Shown here piece after piece: positions 1 to 6,649 of a DNA stretch of 7,994 nt. Under the pieces are notes generated by a model. The model made no database searches. It was not told the origin of the DNA and saw nothing but the letters and a program-made list of their open reading frames with translations. The DNA comes from Clostridia bacterium (lineage in GTDB: Bacteria > Bacillota > Clostridia > Oscillospirales > CAG-272), in the NCBI GenBank assembly GCA_017648425.1, contig JAGCJD010000096.1, positions 1 to 7,994 on the forward strand, read 5' to 3'. Every line of letters starts with the position of its first letter. Position 1 is the stretch's first letter. The position numbers and the translations under genes were made by a program.

Positions 1-1211
1 ACTGTACTTTTTATGGTCAGCTCGCCGCCACACATTGACGCTATCCTGTTGCGTACATTTTTGATCCCTACATGAAGCTCAGCGGTCTCTGTGTCAAAGC
101 CAACGCCGTCATCTATGATTTCTATGAAGTAACTTGTATCATTCTCGTAAGTACATATCTTTATGGTTCCACCTGACGCCTTTTTTGTAATACCGTGCTT
201 GATGGCGTTTTCTACGAGGGGCTGTATTGTAAGAGGCGGAACACTGAAATCCTTGCATTGTATGGAATAAATAATATTAAGGCGTTCTCTGAACCTTGCC
301 TTTTCTATTTTTAGGTAACACTCCACATGTTCAAGCTCTCTGTCAAATGGAATCTTTTCGTCCATTGAGAGCGTGTCGATGTTGCGGCGGAGATATTTGG
401 CAAAGTCAATGGTAAGGTGCTTTGCCTGGGTTGGAGCGCTGTCGCACATGGCGGCTATCGTTGAGAGCGTATTATATACAAAATGAGGATTTATTTGTGA
501 GAGCATCAAGGCGTTTTTCTGCTTTTCTATCATTTTTTGCTTCTGCAAATATATATTCGCATATATGATAAGCACACTCAGAACAAGACCGATATAGGTC
601 AAGGATAATCCGTGAATACAATAATCAAGTAAAACACCTAAGACAGGGAATATGGTATATGTAATAAATGAGATCTTAGTCATTTTATCCGAGGTGTCAG
701 TGAATATCAAAGCAAGAATTATCGCTATAAAGGACAAAACGGGGAATTGGATATAAATAACAGACATCATTATGTTATCAACTCGAACATAGTGCCCGAA
801 TTCGTCTACATAAAACGAATATCCGTAAAATGCGTTTGCGATAAGGAATGCGATCGTGACAACGCTGAGAACGCCAAACAGCCATACCATGGCGGAAAGC
901 AGCTTGGTTTTGTTCATGGTTTCTCTTAAATAAAACATAAAGCACATGATAGTGATATAGCTAAAGCAAACCGCTACCGTGTTTGAAACCGTTGTGAGCG
1001 TGGACAGTTCAATTTTTCCCTCTCCTATCCAAGATAATAAGTCGGATATCAATGTAGCGATTACGAATATAAGCAAAAGCATAAATGGCTTTGAAGTACT
1101 GCGTTTGTCCCTGATATGCTCGTTTATACAGCTTAAAAATACAATCACCATGACAAAAAGTCCAAAAGCGTCTAATGCGATGTTGATGTACGGCAAATGA
1201 ATACTTGACAT
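1..1211 (-). CDS. Sensor histidine kinase, LytS-like, seven membrane helices (C-terminus off window)
   Basis: Membrane sensor kinase that should phosphorylate a response regulator, probably encoded just beyond the left edge. I read 403 codons from ATG at 1211, with AAAGGAG 5 nt upstream. About seven hydrophobic segments fill residues 10-220 (near 10-29, 42-62, 72-95, 104-127, 148-170, 180-200 and 203-221). A short charged coiled linker rich in Lys and Gln follows. The His_kinase domain (PF06580 type) begins with QINPHFVYNTLS, giving phosphoacceptor His243. The N-box is PLVENAIKHG (Asn335, His339), the G1 box is DDGVGFD (368-373 region), and a G2-like GIKNVRNRI lies at 382-390. Only the last strand or helix of the ATPase domain is missing. 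No extracellular ligand domain is visible, so the signal is probably sensed within or near the membrane. The gene has its own promoter and is not part of the exporter operon. Family assignment is firm; ligand and partner are unknown. Confidence 0.93.
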   Translation of the reverse strand, partial: MSSIHLPYINIALDAFGLFVMVIVFLSCINEHIRDKRSTSKPFMLLLIFVIATLISDLLSWIGEGKIELSTLTTVSNTVAVCFSYITIMCFMFYLRETMNKTKLLSAMVWLFGVLSVVTIAFLIANAFYGYSFYVDEFGHYVRVDNIMMSVIYIQFPVLSFIAIILALIFTDTSDKMTKISFITYTIFPVLGVLLDYCIHGLSLTYIGLVLSVLIIYANIYLQKQKMIEKQKNALMLSQINPHFVYNTLSTIAAMCDSAPTQAKHLTIDFAKYLRRNIDTLSMDEKIPFDRELEHVECYLKIEKARFRERLNIIYSIQCKDFSVPPLTIQPLVENAIKHGITKKASGGTIKICTYENDTSYFIEIIDDGVGFDTETAELHVGIKNVRNRIASMCGGELTIKST

Positions 1212-1247
1212 AGTAACTCCTTTCTATTATAACTTCCTTCAAAAACA

Positions 1248-1276
1248 ATTTTATCACAAAAAAGAAAATTTTTCAA
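1248..1276 (-). promoter_or_regulatory. Promoter of the sensor kinase gene
   Basis: On the minus strand TTGAAA (1271-1276) is followed after 17 nt by TAAAAT (1248-1253), preceded by TGA, which makes an extended -10. The predicted transcript starts near 1241, leaving a leader of about 30 nt with AAAGGAG just before the ATG. This shows that the kinase can be transcribed independently of the exporter operon upstream. Confidence 0.65.
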
Positions 1277-1350
1277 TATATTTCAACAAAAACATGGCGC
1301 AATTTACGCGCGAATGGTATTGCTTTAATCACCTTGCGCGAGAATATTGG

Positions 1351-1388
1351 AAAGAAAAACAAAAAGGAGCAAAAGCTCCTTTTTGTTT
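1351..1388 (-). terminator. Rho-independent terminator of the exporter operon
   Basis: The arms AAACAAAAAGGAGC (1357-1370) and GCTCCTTTTTGTTT (1375-1388) are perfect 14-bp complements around an AAAA loop. On the minus strand the stem runs into TTTTTCTTT, so it terminates transcripts from the ABC genes 50 bp upstream. The T-rich right arm lets it also work, less strongly, in the plus direction. Confidence 0.85.
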
Positions 1389-1430
1389 GCGTGGGTAGCA
1401 AAGGGATTGAACAGACCCTGCGGTCAAGAG
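1386..1430 (-). other. tRNA-3'-end-like sequence or dispersed repeat fragment
   Basis: Between the ABC stop codon and the terminator, the minus strand carries TTCAATCCC followed by TTTGCTACCC, which resembles a T-loop (TTCAATC) and the 3' strand of an acceptor stem. No anticodon arm, D arm or matching 5' acceptor strand is found upstream, because that space is the end of the ABC gene. It cannot be a working tRNA. It may be a remnant of one, carried together with its terminator, or part of a repeat dispersed in the genome. Weakly supported. Confidence 0.25.
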
Positions 1431-1437
1431 AACGGCT

Positions 1438-3228
1438 TTATGAAAACTGAGAATTATAAAGCGAATAGTAAAAACCGCCTTGACGGATAAGCTCCGTGTG
1501 ATTTCCTTGCTCAATTATCGTGCCGTCCTTGACAACGAGAATTGTATCCGCATTTTGAATGGTTGAAAGTCTGTGAGCAATAATAAAGCAGGTCTTGTTT
1601 TTCATCAATTCATTCATTGCGGTCTGTATCTGTATTTCTGTGCGAGAGTCAACATTTGATGTTGCCTCGTCAAGAATTAATATGGGCGCGTTTGAAAGGA
1701 ATGCGCGGGCAATAGTTATCAACTGCTTCTGCCCTTTGGAAATATTCACTCCATCATCTGACAGTATGGTATTATATCCGTCAGGCAACCCTTCGATAAA
1801 GCTTGCGATTTTTGCGGATCTTGCGGCTGCATAAACCTCCTCGGGAGAGGCGTCCTCTCTGCCATACAAAATGTTGTCGTATATCGTGCCGCAGAAGAGC
1901 CAAGTGTCTTGAAGCACCATGGTAAATGCCAGACGCAGGTCTTTTCGCTTGATATCTGCTGAGGGAATACCGTCCATAAGTATCTCGCCGCTTTGCTGAT
2001 CATAAAATCGCATCAACAAATTGATAATGGTCGTTTTTCCTGCGCCTGTCGGTCCTACGATAGCCACAGTTTGTCCCTTTTTCGCATTTACCGTGACATT
2101 TTTAAGTATAGTTTTATCCTCTGTATATCCAAAAGTGATATTTTTCAGTTCTACATTGCCGTCGGCTTTCACAAATGCTTTTGCGTTAGGAGCATCTTCT
2201 CTCTCGGGCTTTTCGTCAAGCACGGCAAAAACTCGTTCGGCTGCTGAAAATGCTGATTGGAATTCGTGAAGAATGTTGGAAAACTCGTTGATAGGACCTG
2301 CGAACTTTCTTGAATACTGTACGAATTGAGCCACCCCGCCCAGTGTAATAAAGAATGCAGAGGCGGCAAGTATCGTGCCGTTTTGCGAATACATATATAA
2401 TATTCCGCCCACCACTGCTACAAGAGTGATCGAGATATTATTTATCAGATTGATAGTTGGATAAAGCAAAGCGCCTTGATATTCCGCTTTGTAGAATGAA
2501 TCCATTGCTTCGTTATTGATCTTATTAAATCTTGAAGACATTATCTCTTTTCTGCCATAAGCTGAGATCGTGCGCGAGCCTGTCAGCATTTCCTCGGCAA
2601 AGCCGTTCAGCTCTCCGTATTTTTTTGCCCTTTTTCTGTAAAGCGGACGGACGACCTTGGAGCGATAACGAGTGATAATGATAGAAACGGGAACTGTTAT
2701 AACGACTATCAGTATCATGGGCTTTGAAATCTGCCACATAAATATGAGAGATCCGACAACGGTATAAACGCTTGTCATTACTTGAATAAGGTCGTGAGAG
2801 AGCGTAGCATTTATCGTATCAATATCATAAGACAAATGGCTAATTATATCTCCCGTTGCGTGTGTGTCAAAATAATTTACAGGAAGTGTCGTCAACTTTT
2901 CAAAGAGCTGCTTTCTCATTCTGTATATAATTCTCTGGCTGAGATGTATCATAACTATGGAAAGAACATAGGAAAGCAGCGCGGAAATAACATAACAGAA
3001 GATCATAAAGGCGATGTTCTTCCAAACGGTAGGGAAATCCACACCGCTTGAAAGCTCAATGGCATCAATAGCCGCTCCCGAATATTTTGGGCCGAGAAGT
3101 GAAAGCTGATTTGCGCCAAGGGTTAGCAGTAACGCAAAAATAAACAATGGCCATTGTTTTAGCACATATTTACTTAACCTTAAAAAAATACCCTTTTTAG
3201 ATCTTTTTTCAGTATTTTTTTCAGTCAA
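1438..3228 (-). CDS. Heterodimeric ABC exporter, subunit with catalytically complete ATPase
   Basis: Half-transporter that should pair with the product of the preceding gene to export drugs, peptides or lipids across the cytoplasmic membrane (BmrCD/LmrCD/TM287-288 type). Numbered from the TTG start (596 aa), a six-helix type I exporter domain covers about 1-310: helices near 29-47, 70-92, 147-165, 169-187, 259-280 and 285-302. The ATPase domain follows: A-loop Tyr368, Walker A GPTGAGKTT (392-400), Q-loop Gln440, signature ISKGQ (496-500), Walker B ILILDE with catalytic Glu521, D-loop SNVD, and switch His552. Glu and His are intact, so this subunit supplies the hydrolytic site. Its signature departs from LSGGQ and serves the partner's degenerate site. 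The frame could be opened 9 nt earlier by GTG at 3237, but that codon overlaps the Shine-Dalgarno sequence, so TTG at 3228 is preferred. It overlaps the upstream gene by 8 bp. Confidence 0.95.
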   Translation of the reverse strand: MTEKNTEKRSKKGIFLRLSKYVLKQWPLFIFALLLTLGANQLSLLGPKYSGAAIDAIELSSGVDFPTVWKNIAFMIFCYVISALLSYVLSIVMIHLSQRIIYRMRKQLFEKLTTLPVNYFDTHATGDIISHLSYDIDTINATLSHDLIQVMTSVYTVVGSLIFMWQISKPMILIVVITVPVSIIITRYRSKVVRPLYRKRAKKYGELNGFAEEMLTGSRTISAYGRKEIMSSRFNKINNEAMDSFYKAEYQGALLYPTINLINNISITLVAVVGGILYMYSQNGTILAASAFFITLGGVAQFVQYSRKFAGPINEFSNILHEFQSAFSAAERVFAVLDEKPEREDAPNAKAFVKADGNVELKNITFGYTEDKTILKNVTVNAKKGQTVAIVGPTGAGKTTIINLLMRFYDQQSGEILMDGIPSADIKRKDLRLAFTMVLQDTWLFCGTIYDNILYGREDASPEEVYAAARSAKIASFIEGLPDGYNTILSDDGVNISKGQKQLITIARAFLSNAPILILDEATSNVDSRTEIQIQTAMNELMKNKTCFIIAHRLSTIQNADTILVVKDGTIIEQGNHTELIRQGGFYYSLYNSQFS

Positions 3229-4939
3229 TGAACTCACCTCCCATTTGCGAGTTGCTTATCTCCTTGTATTGCTGACAATTCTCCATAAGATATTCGTGTT
3301 TACCGCTTCCTATAATTACGCCGTCCTCTATTACAAGGATAAGGTCACAGCCTTTGACAGAGCTTACTCTTTGAGCAACTGTGATAACGGTCGTGCTCGG
3401 GAAATGCTCTGACAGCGCGCGGCGCAAATTCGCATCGGTCTTGTAGTCAAGCGCCGATGAGGAGTCGTCAAATATAAGTATTTCGGGATTATTTGCGATG
3501 GCGCGGGATATGAGAACGCGTTGACGCTGACCGCCCGAAAGGTTAGTTCCACCTGTTGATACGCTGTGAGCATAGCCGTCCGAAAAGGAAGTTATAAAAT
3601 CGTGCGCTTGCGCGATCTTTGCCGCTTCTATGATGTTTTCAGTGGAAATCTCTCGCCCAAATCGGATATTTTCCTCTATCGAATCTGCGTAGACAAAGTC
3701 ATTTTGAAATACAACGCCGAACATAGAGGAGAGCTCCTCTTTTGTATAGGATCGAATGTCCTTTCCGTTGATGCGTATCATACCTGAATTTACATCGTAA
3801 AACCTCATCAGAAGATTGAGCACCGTAGACTTTCCGCTTCCCGTAGCGCCAATAATACCAAGTCTTTCTCCCTTTTTTAGGGTAAATGAAATGCTTTTAA
3901 GATTATCTTTTTTTCCTAAATAGGAAAAGCTGACATCTTCAAATGAAATATGAACAGAGGGATCTCCTTGTCCATCATCTCGAACGGTTTTAAGCTCGCT
4001 TGTACATTCCATGACTTCTGAAATACGCTTTGCTGATGCGGCGCATTTGGTGTACATAACAAACATTCTTGAAATCGACATCATTGCCATTGAGATCAGT
4101 GTGAAATACTGCATAAAGGCTATAACGGTCGTCACAGATGAGCTGCCTTGATTGACAAAATATGCGCTGACAGCAATAACGCCAACGATACCGATATTCA
4201 TAAGCAAGGTCATAACGGGGTTTACAACACCCATAATAACTCCTACCTTAGTTTCATTTTTTCTCAGCGTCATATTCGCCTTGTCATAACGAGCATTTTC
4301 GTAATCAATTTTAGAAAGCGCTTTGATAACGCGTATTCCTTGCGCGTCCTCTCTGACAATTCTCACCATTCCGTCAACAGATTGCTGTACCTTAGAGTAA
4401 AGGGGAACGCCCAGACGGGAAATACTGTACACGACAATAAAGATAAAGGGAAGCGTAGCTATCATGACCAGCGCAAGCTTTCTGTCCATAAGCATGGTAA
4501 TTATCGTTCCGCCGATCAAAAGGATAGGGGCGCGAATTCCCATTCTTTGCATCATTCCGACGAAATTTTGCACATTATATGTGTCAGATGTAATTCTGGA
4601 TTCAAGCGATGGAATAGTAAATCTATCCGTGTTTCTTGCCGACAGCGCAAGAGTGTTGGCAAAGAGCTCCTTACGCATTTGAGTTGAAAAGATCATGGTC
4701 GTTTTAGCGGCCATACGGTTAGCAATGATATTTCCAAGACAAGCAACAACGGCGCAGACCGCCATAAGAGCTCCAAAAAACAAGATGTTTGCCACATTGT
4801 TTGTAACAATAACATTTTCAAGTATGTAGGACAGCAAAAATGGGATCATCAGCTCTGAGAGCGTTCCGATGATCTTTATAGATGTTCCTACCATTATCCT
4901 TGTGCGTAATGGTTTAAAATAGGTAAAAAGCCACTTCAT
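3221..4939 (-). CDS. Heterodimeric ABC exporter, subunit with degenerate ATPase
   Basis: Partner half-transporter, 572 aa. Six membrane helices lie near 17-42, 52-74, 132-150, 154-174, 238-262 and 268-290. The ATPase domain has A-loop Tyr340, Walker A GATGSGKST (364-372), Q-loop Gln412 and a canonical LSGGQ signature (467-471). Walker B reads ILIFDDSSSALD, so the catalytic Glu is Asp492, and the switch-loop His is Gln523 (VAQRVSS). Such Asp/Gln changes are known from the non-hydrolytic site of asymmetric exporters such as TM287/288. Its intact signature would complete the active site of the other subunit. ATG at 4939 overlaps the MarR stop codon as ATGA and is preceded by AGAGGA at good spacing. 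The substrate cannot be read from the sequence; MarR control makes a toxic compound likely. Confidence 0.95.
   Translation of the reverse strand: MKWLFTYFKPLRTRIMVGTSIKIIGTLSELMIPFLLSYILENVIVTNNVANILFFGALMAVCAVVACLGNIIANRMAAKTTMIFSTQMRKELFANTLALSARNTDRFTIPSLESRITSDTYNVQNFVGMMQRMGIRAPILLIGGTIITMLMDRKLALVMIATLPFIFIVVYSISRLGVPLYSKVQQSVDGMVRIVREDAQGIRVIKALSKIDYENARYDKANMTLRKNETKVGVIMGVVNPVMTLLMNIGIVGVIAVSAYFVNQGSSSVTTVIAFMQYFTLISMAMMSISRMFVMYTKCAASAKRISEVMECTSELKTVRDDGQGDPSVHISFEDVSFSYLGKKDNLKSISFTLKKGERLGIIGATGSGKSTVLNLLMRFYDVNSGMIRINGKDIRSYTKEELSSMFGVVFQNDFVYADSIEENIRFGREISTENIIEAAKIAQAHDFITSFSDGYAHSVSTGGTNLSGGQRQRVLISRAIANNPEILIFDDSSSALDYKTDANLRRALSEHFPSTTVITVAQRVSSVKGCDLILVIEDGVIIGSGKHEYLMENCQQYKEISNSQMGGEFID
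3234..3242 (-). promoter_or_regulatory. Ribosome binding site that decides the start of the second ABC gene
   Basis: The minus strand reads GGGAGGTGA inside the last codons of the upstream ABC gene, a near-perfect match to the 16S 3' end. A 5-nt gap leads to TTG at 3228. The alternative GTG at 3237-3235 lies within the site itself and could not be used efficiently. Placement inside the upstream gene suggests translational coupling, which would help equal synthesis of the two subunits. Confidence 0.7.
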
Positions 4940-5376
4940 TTGTTTTCCTCTTGTTGACTTATAATTTCTCTGGCTCGTTTTTGCATACGCTCCAAAACCG
5001 AATTGAATATTTCAAGCTCCTCTTGGTCTATCCCCTCGGAAAGAAGCGTCATCCATTCGTTCGATGCTTTTTTGATCTCGGGGAGAACAGCAAGCATTTT
5101 TTCGGTAGGATATACCGAAAATTGGCGTCTGTCATTAGGAAGGGGAGTTCTGGATATATATCCCTTTTCCTCTAAGGCAGTAAGATTCCTTGCAACTGTG
5201 CTCTTGTTAATACAAAGCTCCTGGGCTAGATCCTCCTGAGAGCGACCTGGGGAACGACAAATAGCCAACACAAACGCGTAATGTCCTGTTTGTAAATCGG
5301 TTGCGGAAATCCTGTTATGCCTGTATATCGCTTGTGAACGGCTGATATTATTCAATGTTTTCATGAATTTTGACAT
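4936..5376 (-). CDS. MarR-family transcriptional repressor of the exporter operon
   Basis: Dimeric winged-helix regulator, 146 aa from ATG at 5376, a typical MarR length. The centre shows the helix-turn-helix SQEDLAQELCINKSTVARNL (about 46-65), continuing into ALEEKGYI, then a wing with the family-typical NDRR (81-84) before SVYPTEK. Flanking helices (residues 1-40 and 100-146) would form the dimer interface. An ATG 12 nt further upstream (5388) has no ribosome binding site, whereas the chosen ATG has GAGGT 5 nt before it, so the shorter form is preferred. The gene leads the operon and its stop overlaps the next start by 4 bp. A two-box inverted repeat over the -10 region directly upstream is the obvious operator, so it probably represses itself and the exporter until a ligand releases it. 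Confidence 0.93.
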   Translation of the reverse strand: MSKFMKTLNNISRSQAIYRHNRISATDLQTGHYAFVLAICRSPGRSQEDLAQELCINKSTVARNLTALEEKGYISRTPLPNDRRQFSVYPTEKMLAVLPEIKKASNEWMTLLSEGIDQEELEIFNSVLERMQKRAREIISQQEENK

Positions 5377-5394
5377 ATGATACCTCATAAATTA

Positions 5395-5435
5395 AAAATA
5401 GTTGCAATCGCAACAGTTTCGACTGCAACTATTTT
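5395..5435. promoter_or_regulatory. Probable MarR operator, two adjacent palindromic boxes
   Basis: AAAATAGTTGCA (5395-5406) and TGCAACTATTTT (5424-5435) are perfect 12-bp inverted arms. Within them sit two related half-palindromes, GTTGCAATCGCAAC (5401-5414) and GTTTCGACTGCAAC (5416-5429). The first has perfect 5-bp arms; the second has one mismatch. Start-to-start spacing is 15 bp. The site covers the end of the -10 element and the transcription start, so bound repressor would block RNA polymerase. Confidence 0.75.
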
Positions 5436-5459
5436 ATCAGAAAACTTAAAAAAAGTCAA
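5431..5459 (-). promoter_or_regulatory. Promoter of the marR-ABC operon
   Basis: The minus strand has TTGACT (5454-5459), a 17-nt spacer, and TAAAAT (5431-5436) preceded by TGA as an extended -10. This is close to the sigma-A consensus, so the operon would be strongly expressed when derepressed. The predicted start is near 5424, within the inverted repeat, giving a leader of roughly 45-50 nt. Confidence 0.8.
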
Positions 5460-5470
5460 GAAAAATATAG

Positions 5471-5501
5471 AAAAAAGCAGATAGAAAACTTTTCTATCTG
5501 C
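5471..5501 (-). terminator. Hairpin terminator upstream of the marR promoter
   Basis: GCAGATAGAA (5477-5486) pairs perfectly with TTCTATCTGC (5492-5501) around a 5-nt loop. On the minus strand the stem is followed by TTTTTT. It ends only 12 bp before the -35 box of the marR promoter, so it would stop readthrough from the AraC gene side into the exporter operon. Confidence 0.7.
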
Positions 5502-5564
5502 TCTATTTCGTTTGGCAAGGTATTTTCTAAATTATACGCTTCATATTTTGAGGCGGCGTAATAA

Positions 5565-5601
5565 AGAAAAAAAGACCGCTCATGGAAGCGGTCCTTTTTT
5601 T
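5565..5601 (-). terminator. Hairpin terminator after the AraC-family gene
   Basis: GACCGCT (5574-5580) pairs with AGCGGTC (5587-5593) around a 6-nt loop. It is flanked by an A-run on the left and a T-run on the right, so it could act in both directions. On the minus strand it ends in TTTTTTTCTTT. It directly adjoins the stop codon of the AraC fossil, suggesting it was originally that gene's terminator. Confidence 0.8.
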
Positions 5602-5680
5602 ACTGCAAACAAATTTGTTGTGATTTTCTATATGCTGCCGGAGAAGTGTTGAAAGTTTTTTGCCTAGTCCATTCGATTTT
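5600..5680 (-). pseudogene. Fossil of the C-terminus of a second AraC-family regulator
   Basis: The minus strand between the intact AraC gene and the terminator encodes, in one frame, TRQKTFNTSPAAYRKS followed by QQICLQ and a stop at 5600-5602. This matches the last helix and tail of AraC/XylS proteins, which commonly end F-K-x-x-F-x-x-S-P-x-x-Y-R-K. The frame extends upstream only a few codons before a TAA at 5681-5683, and no start or helix-turn-helix remains. It is not a continuation of the neighbouring gene, which has its own complete tail (MSPIKWKKSNG). Probably what is left after deletion or recombination of a tandem paralogue. The segment is short, so chance resemblance is possible but unlikely. 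Confidence 0.55.
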
Positions 5681-5712
5681 TTATCAGATATGAGATAGGG
5701 GATACCGAATCG

Positions 5713-6492
5713 TTATCCATTGCTTTTCTTCCATTTAATAGGGCTCATTCCAACCTCACGCTTGAATATTTTAGAGAAGTTAGCGACATCTTCGTATCCT
5801 GTTAGAGCGGCGGTGCTTGCAATAGTATAGCCTTGGTTAAGATAATATTTTGCCTCTTTAATTCGAATATTTACAATGTATTGCTGGATAGAAATGCCGG
5901 TTTCCGCCTTGAAATATCTTGAAAGATATTGAGGATTTATATTTAATTGCTTTGCAATGTTCGTAATTTTTATAGAGTTCATATAGAAAGCCTTTATATA
6001 GTCCTTTGTTGCGCGAGTATAGTCGTACTTGTTTTTCTTGCTGTCCTTGACGAGAGCGTATAATTTAAGCAGTACAGCGGTGATTTTGTATTCGCGCATG
6101 GGGGAGTTTATGTATTCGAACATTTCGCTCATGATGTCTCCGGGAATTGGAAAAACATCATCCAGTTCACACATTTTTAAAGCAAGTCCACCATAAAATC
6201 CTAACCATTGATAGCACCAAGGGTCGTCATTGTCAGCTATATAGGTGGCTGTTTCGCCAGGACGTATAATAAACGCCTCTCCTGCTTTTACAGGAAAGGC
6301 ATTTTCGTTTTTATATACCATTCCTTTACCGCTTATTATATAGTGAATTATTGGGTAATAGCAGGGACGAGCAACCTTTGATTCGTTGCCAGGACGACAT
6401 TGTTCCTGCCCTATAAAATGAGGTTTTATGTCTTTAAAATCATAGTTTGATGTGATAGCATATTGGACTTTATAATACTCTTTTTCGCTCAT
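5713..6492 (-). CDS. AraC-family transcriptional regulator with cupin sensor domain
   Basis: Cytoplasmic DNA-binding regulator, 259 aa. Residues about 20-110 form an AraC-type cupin sensor domain: the run PIIHYIISGKGMVYKNENAF followed by KAGEAFIIRPGE and WCYQWLGFYG is typical of sugar-sensing members. The C-terminal HTH_18 domain holds two helix-turn-helix units: ITNIAKQLNINPQYLSRYFK (176-195) and a second from about 223 to 248 with ALTGYEDVANFSKIFKREVG. It ends with the usual SPIKWKKS. ATG at 6492 has AAGGAG 6 nt upstream. It is divergent from the nucleoside-hydrolase-like gene, with back-to-back promoters, so it most likely controls that gene and what follows in response to a small sugar or nucleoside-derived ligand. 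The ligand is inference; the family is firm. Confidence 0.93.
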   Translation of the reverse strand: MSEKEYYKVQYAITSNYDFKDIKPHFIGQEQCRPGNESKVARPCYYPIIHYIISGKGMVYKNENAFPVKAGEAFIIRPGETATYIADNDDPWCYQWLGFYGGLALKMCELDDVFPIPGDIMSEMFEYINSPMREYKITAVLLKLYALVKDSKKNKYDYTRATKDYIKAFYMNSIKITNIAKQLNINPQYLSRYFKAETGISIQQYIVNIRIKEAKYYLNQGYTIASTAALTGYEDVANFSKIFKREVGMSPIKWKKSNG

Positions 6493-6524
6493 AATGTTCT
6501 CCTTTTTAATTTTGCATATGTCAT

Positions 6525-6554
6525 ATTATACCATATTTATATCCGCTTTGGCAA
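6525..6554 (-). promoter_or_regulatory. Promoter of the AraC-family gene
   Basis: The minus strand has TTGCCA (6549-6554), an 18-nt spacer and TATAAT (6525-6530), preceded by TGG as an extended -10. Its -35 box directly adjoins the -35 box of the divergent promoter. Confidence 0.65.
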
Positions 6555-6583
6555 TTGTTTTTTGTTACGAAATATGCTATAAT
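6555..6583 (+). promoter_or_regulatory. Promoter of the nucleoside-hydrolase-like gene
   Basis: TTGTTT (6555-6560) is followed after 17 nt by TATAAT (6578-6583) with TGC before it. The weak -35 with strong extended -10 fits an activator-dependent promoter. A second TATAAT at 6620-6625 lacks a good -35 box. The leader to the ATG at 6763 would be about 170 nt. Confidence 0.55.
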
Positions 6584-6630
6584 TAACTGTGCATAATGCT
6601 TAATTGTCGTGTTTTACATTATAATATGAA

Positions 6631-6649
6631 TATTTTTTCAGAAAAAATA
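6631..6649. repeat. Perfect short palindrome in the leader of the hydrolase gene
   Basis: TATTTTTTC and GAAAAAATA are perfect 9-bp complements around a single central A. With one base between the arms it is better suited to binding a dimeric protein as DNA than to forming a long RNA hairpin. It lies just after the second possible -10 element. Function unknown; A/T-rich composition makes chance plausible. Confidence 0.35.

Noticed and set aside
747..1200. Two short plus-strand open frames
   Set aside because: Both are opposite the membrane-spanning part of the histidine kinase, whose minus-strand frame is unbroken and has recognisable motifs.
1226..1231. TATAAT on the minus strand just before the kinase gene
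   Set aside because: It is only a few bases from the ribosome binding site, so transcription from it would lose the site; the promoter at 1248-1276 is better.
1290..1345. GCGC-rich short repeats (gcgcaa and ttgcgc, cgcgcgaat and gcgcgagaat)
   Set aside because: Arms of six bases far apart and imperfect direct repeats are too weak to call an operator or repeat family.
1329..1514. Minus-strand 61-codon frame spanning the terminator
   Set aside because: It overlaps the end of the ABC gene in another frame and reads through the terminator hairpin, so it is not a gene; the underlying sequence is reported as a possible repeat.
4148..4687. Plus-strand open frame of 179 codons
   Set aside because: It lies antisense within the membrane domain of the ABC subunit, is rich in His/Asn/Ser/Arg with no domain, and has no credible ribosome binding site.
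5377..5388. Upstream ATG for the MarR protein
   Set aside because: It lacks a ribosome binding site and itself overlaps the GAGGT used by the ATG at 5376.
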